A DNA stretch of 64,000 nucleotides from Lagopus muta (lineage: Eukaryota; Chordata; Aves; Galliformes; Phasianidae). Position numbers and translations under genes: made by a program. The stretch covers positions 19,355,501-19,419,500 of the forward strand of contig NC_064443.1 of assembly GCF_023343835.1 (NCBI RefSeq), in the 5' to 3' direction. Under the pieces are notes generated by a model, which saw only the letters and a list, made by a program, of their open reading frames with translations, was not told the DNA's origin and searched no databases. Shown here piece by piece: positions 63,282 to 64,000 of the stretch. Each line of letters starts with the position of its first letter. Position 1 is the first letter of the stretch.

Positions 63282-64000
63282 CTAAGAATTTCTGAGCTGA
63301 ATTTCCCCCTCCCCTTCCCTGGTGCTACAAGTCTGCCCTCTTTGTTTTTCCCCCCAACGAAGTGTTGAAGCTTCAGTGTGTAGATCTCGTACTGACTGTT
63401 ACCTGTGCGTTAGCTTTCTTTGAAGACAGCAGTGATGACGCGTTGTCTTTTTCATCACCTTCTACCTGGAGCCCCTTGTTTTTAAGGGCAGACTATAGGC
63501 GTGCATATACTGAAGAACACATTTTTCTCTGGCTTAAAATACGTCCCCATTTTCTTTCAGCATCTTTTCTCAAATAAGAGGGGGCAAACTGAGTTCAATG
63601 TCATAAATATTGTATGAAAGACAAAACATTCTAAAAATAGGCAGGGAATGGCCTGTAATGATAGGCATCTTTTAATAACATCAATTTTTTTAGGATGTGA
63701 CATGCCTTATTTTTCTTTTTTCCAAAGTGGAGGCAAGGAAACTGGCAATAATTTCAGTTTCATAGATCATTTTATGCAAATAGATGTTCTTAAAAAGAAG
63801 TTTTTAGTGCCTCCTTGGAATTTTAAAGCAGTGCCCTCTTAGAATTAGAGCGGATTAATATGAACAAAAGCAGCTTCTTGACATTAAAGGCTCTCACAGT
63901 TTCTAGTCCGATCTGGTGTAAGCAGAATATTCTATGCCCTCTTAAGCACAAATTTGGTTAGGAGTCTAAACCACGTGGTTTGAGGAGTTCAATTTCCATT

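Overview
This window is nuclear DNA of a bird, very probably a landfowl (galliform) close to turkey. It has short introns, GC-rich CpG-island promoters, CR1 LINE fragments ending in the avian CR1 tail, and a ghrelin gene whose mature peptide has Ala at position 8. As I remember the published peptides, Ala-8 is found in turkey and quail, while chicken has Thr. Every protein gene was assembled by hand from splice sites, reading phase and remembered vertebrate orthologues; no search was run.

Layout: the VHL 3' end (+, 1-173) is followed by IRAK2 (+, 13 coding exons, 2338-14682) and then an orphan CpG island at about 16.0-16.8 kb. GHRL (-, 18778-20778) and SEC13 (-, 23251-28361) come next. SEC13 is head-to-head with CAND2 (+, 15 exons, 28880-44241) across about 520 bp of CpG island. 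CAND2 converges on RPL32 (-, 45815-46836), whose first intron holds an SNORA7-type snoRNA. MBD4 (-, 48038-50256) is head-to-head with IFT122 (+, from 51208, 16 exons visible, continuing past the window). Introns are otherwise mostly unique sequence with simple repeats, three CR1 pieces and one solo LTR with clean target-site duplications.

The genes are functionally unrelated: ubiquitin ligase substrate receptor, innate immune signalling pseudokinase, gut hormone, COPII/nuclear-pore coat, cullin exchange factor, ribosomal protein, DNA repair glycosylase and ciliary transport. They share compact, often bidirectional CpG promoters. The order unites genes that in human lie in 3p25.3 (VHL, IRAK2, GHRL, SEC13), 3p25.2 (CAND2, RPL32) and 3q21 (MBD4, IFT122), so it probably preserves an older arrangement.

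The most interesting observations are: an MBD4 gene whose first exon splices in phase straight to the glycosylase part, with no room or sequence for the methyl-CpG-binding domain; an orphan CpG-island promoter where mammals have TATDN2; an RFX X-box, two E-boxes and a CTCF-like site in the MBD4/IFT122 promoter; a GC-AG intron in IRAK2; a proghrelin lacking the obestatin amidation glycine; and an acidic cassette exon inside the first IFT122 propeller.
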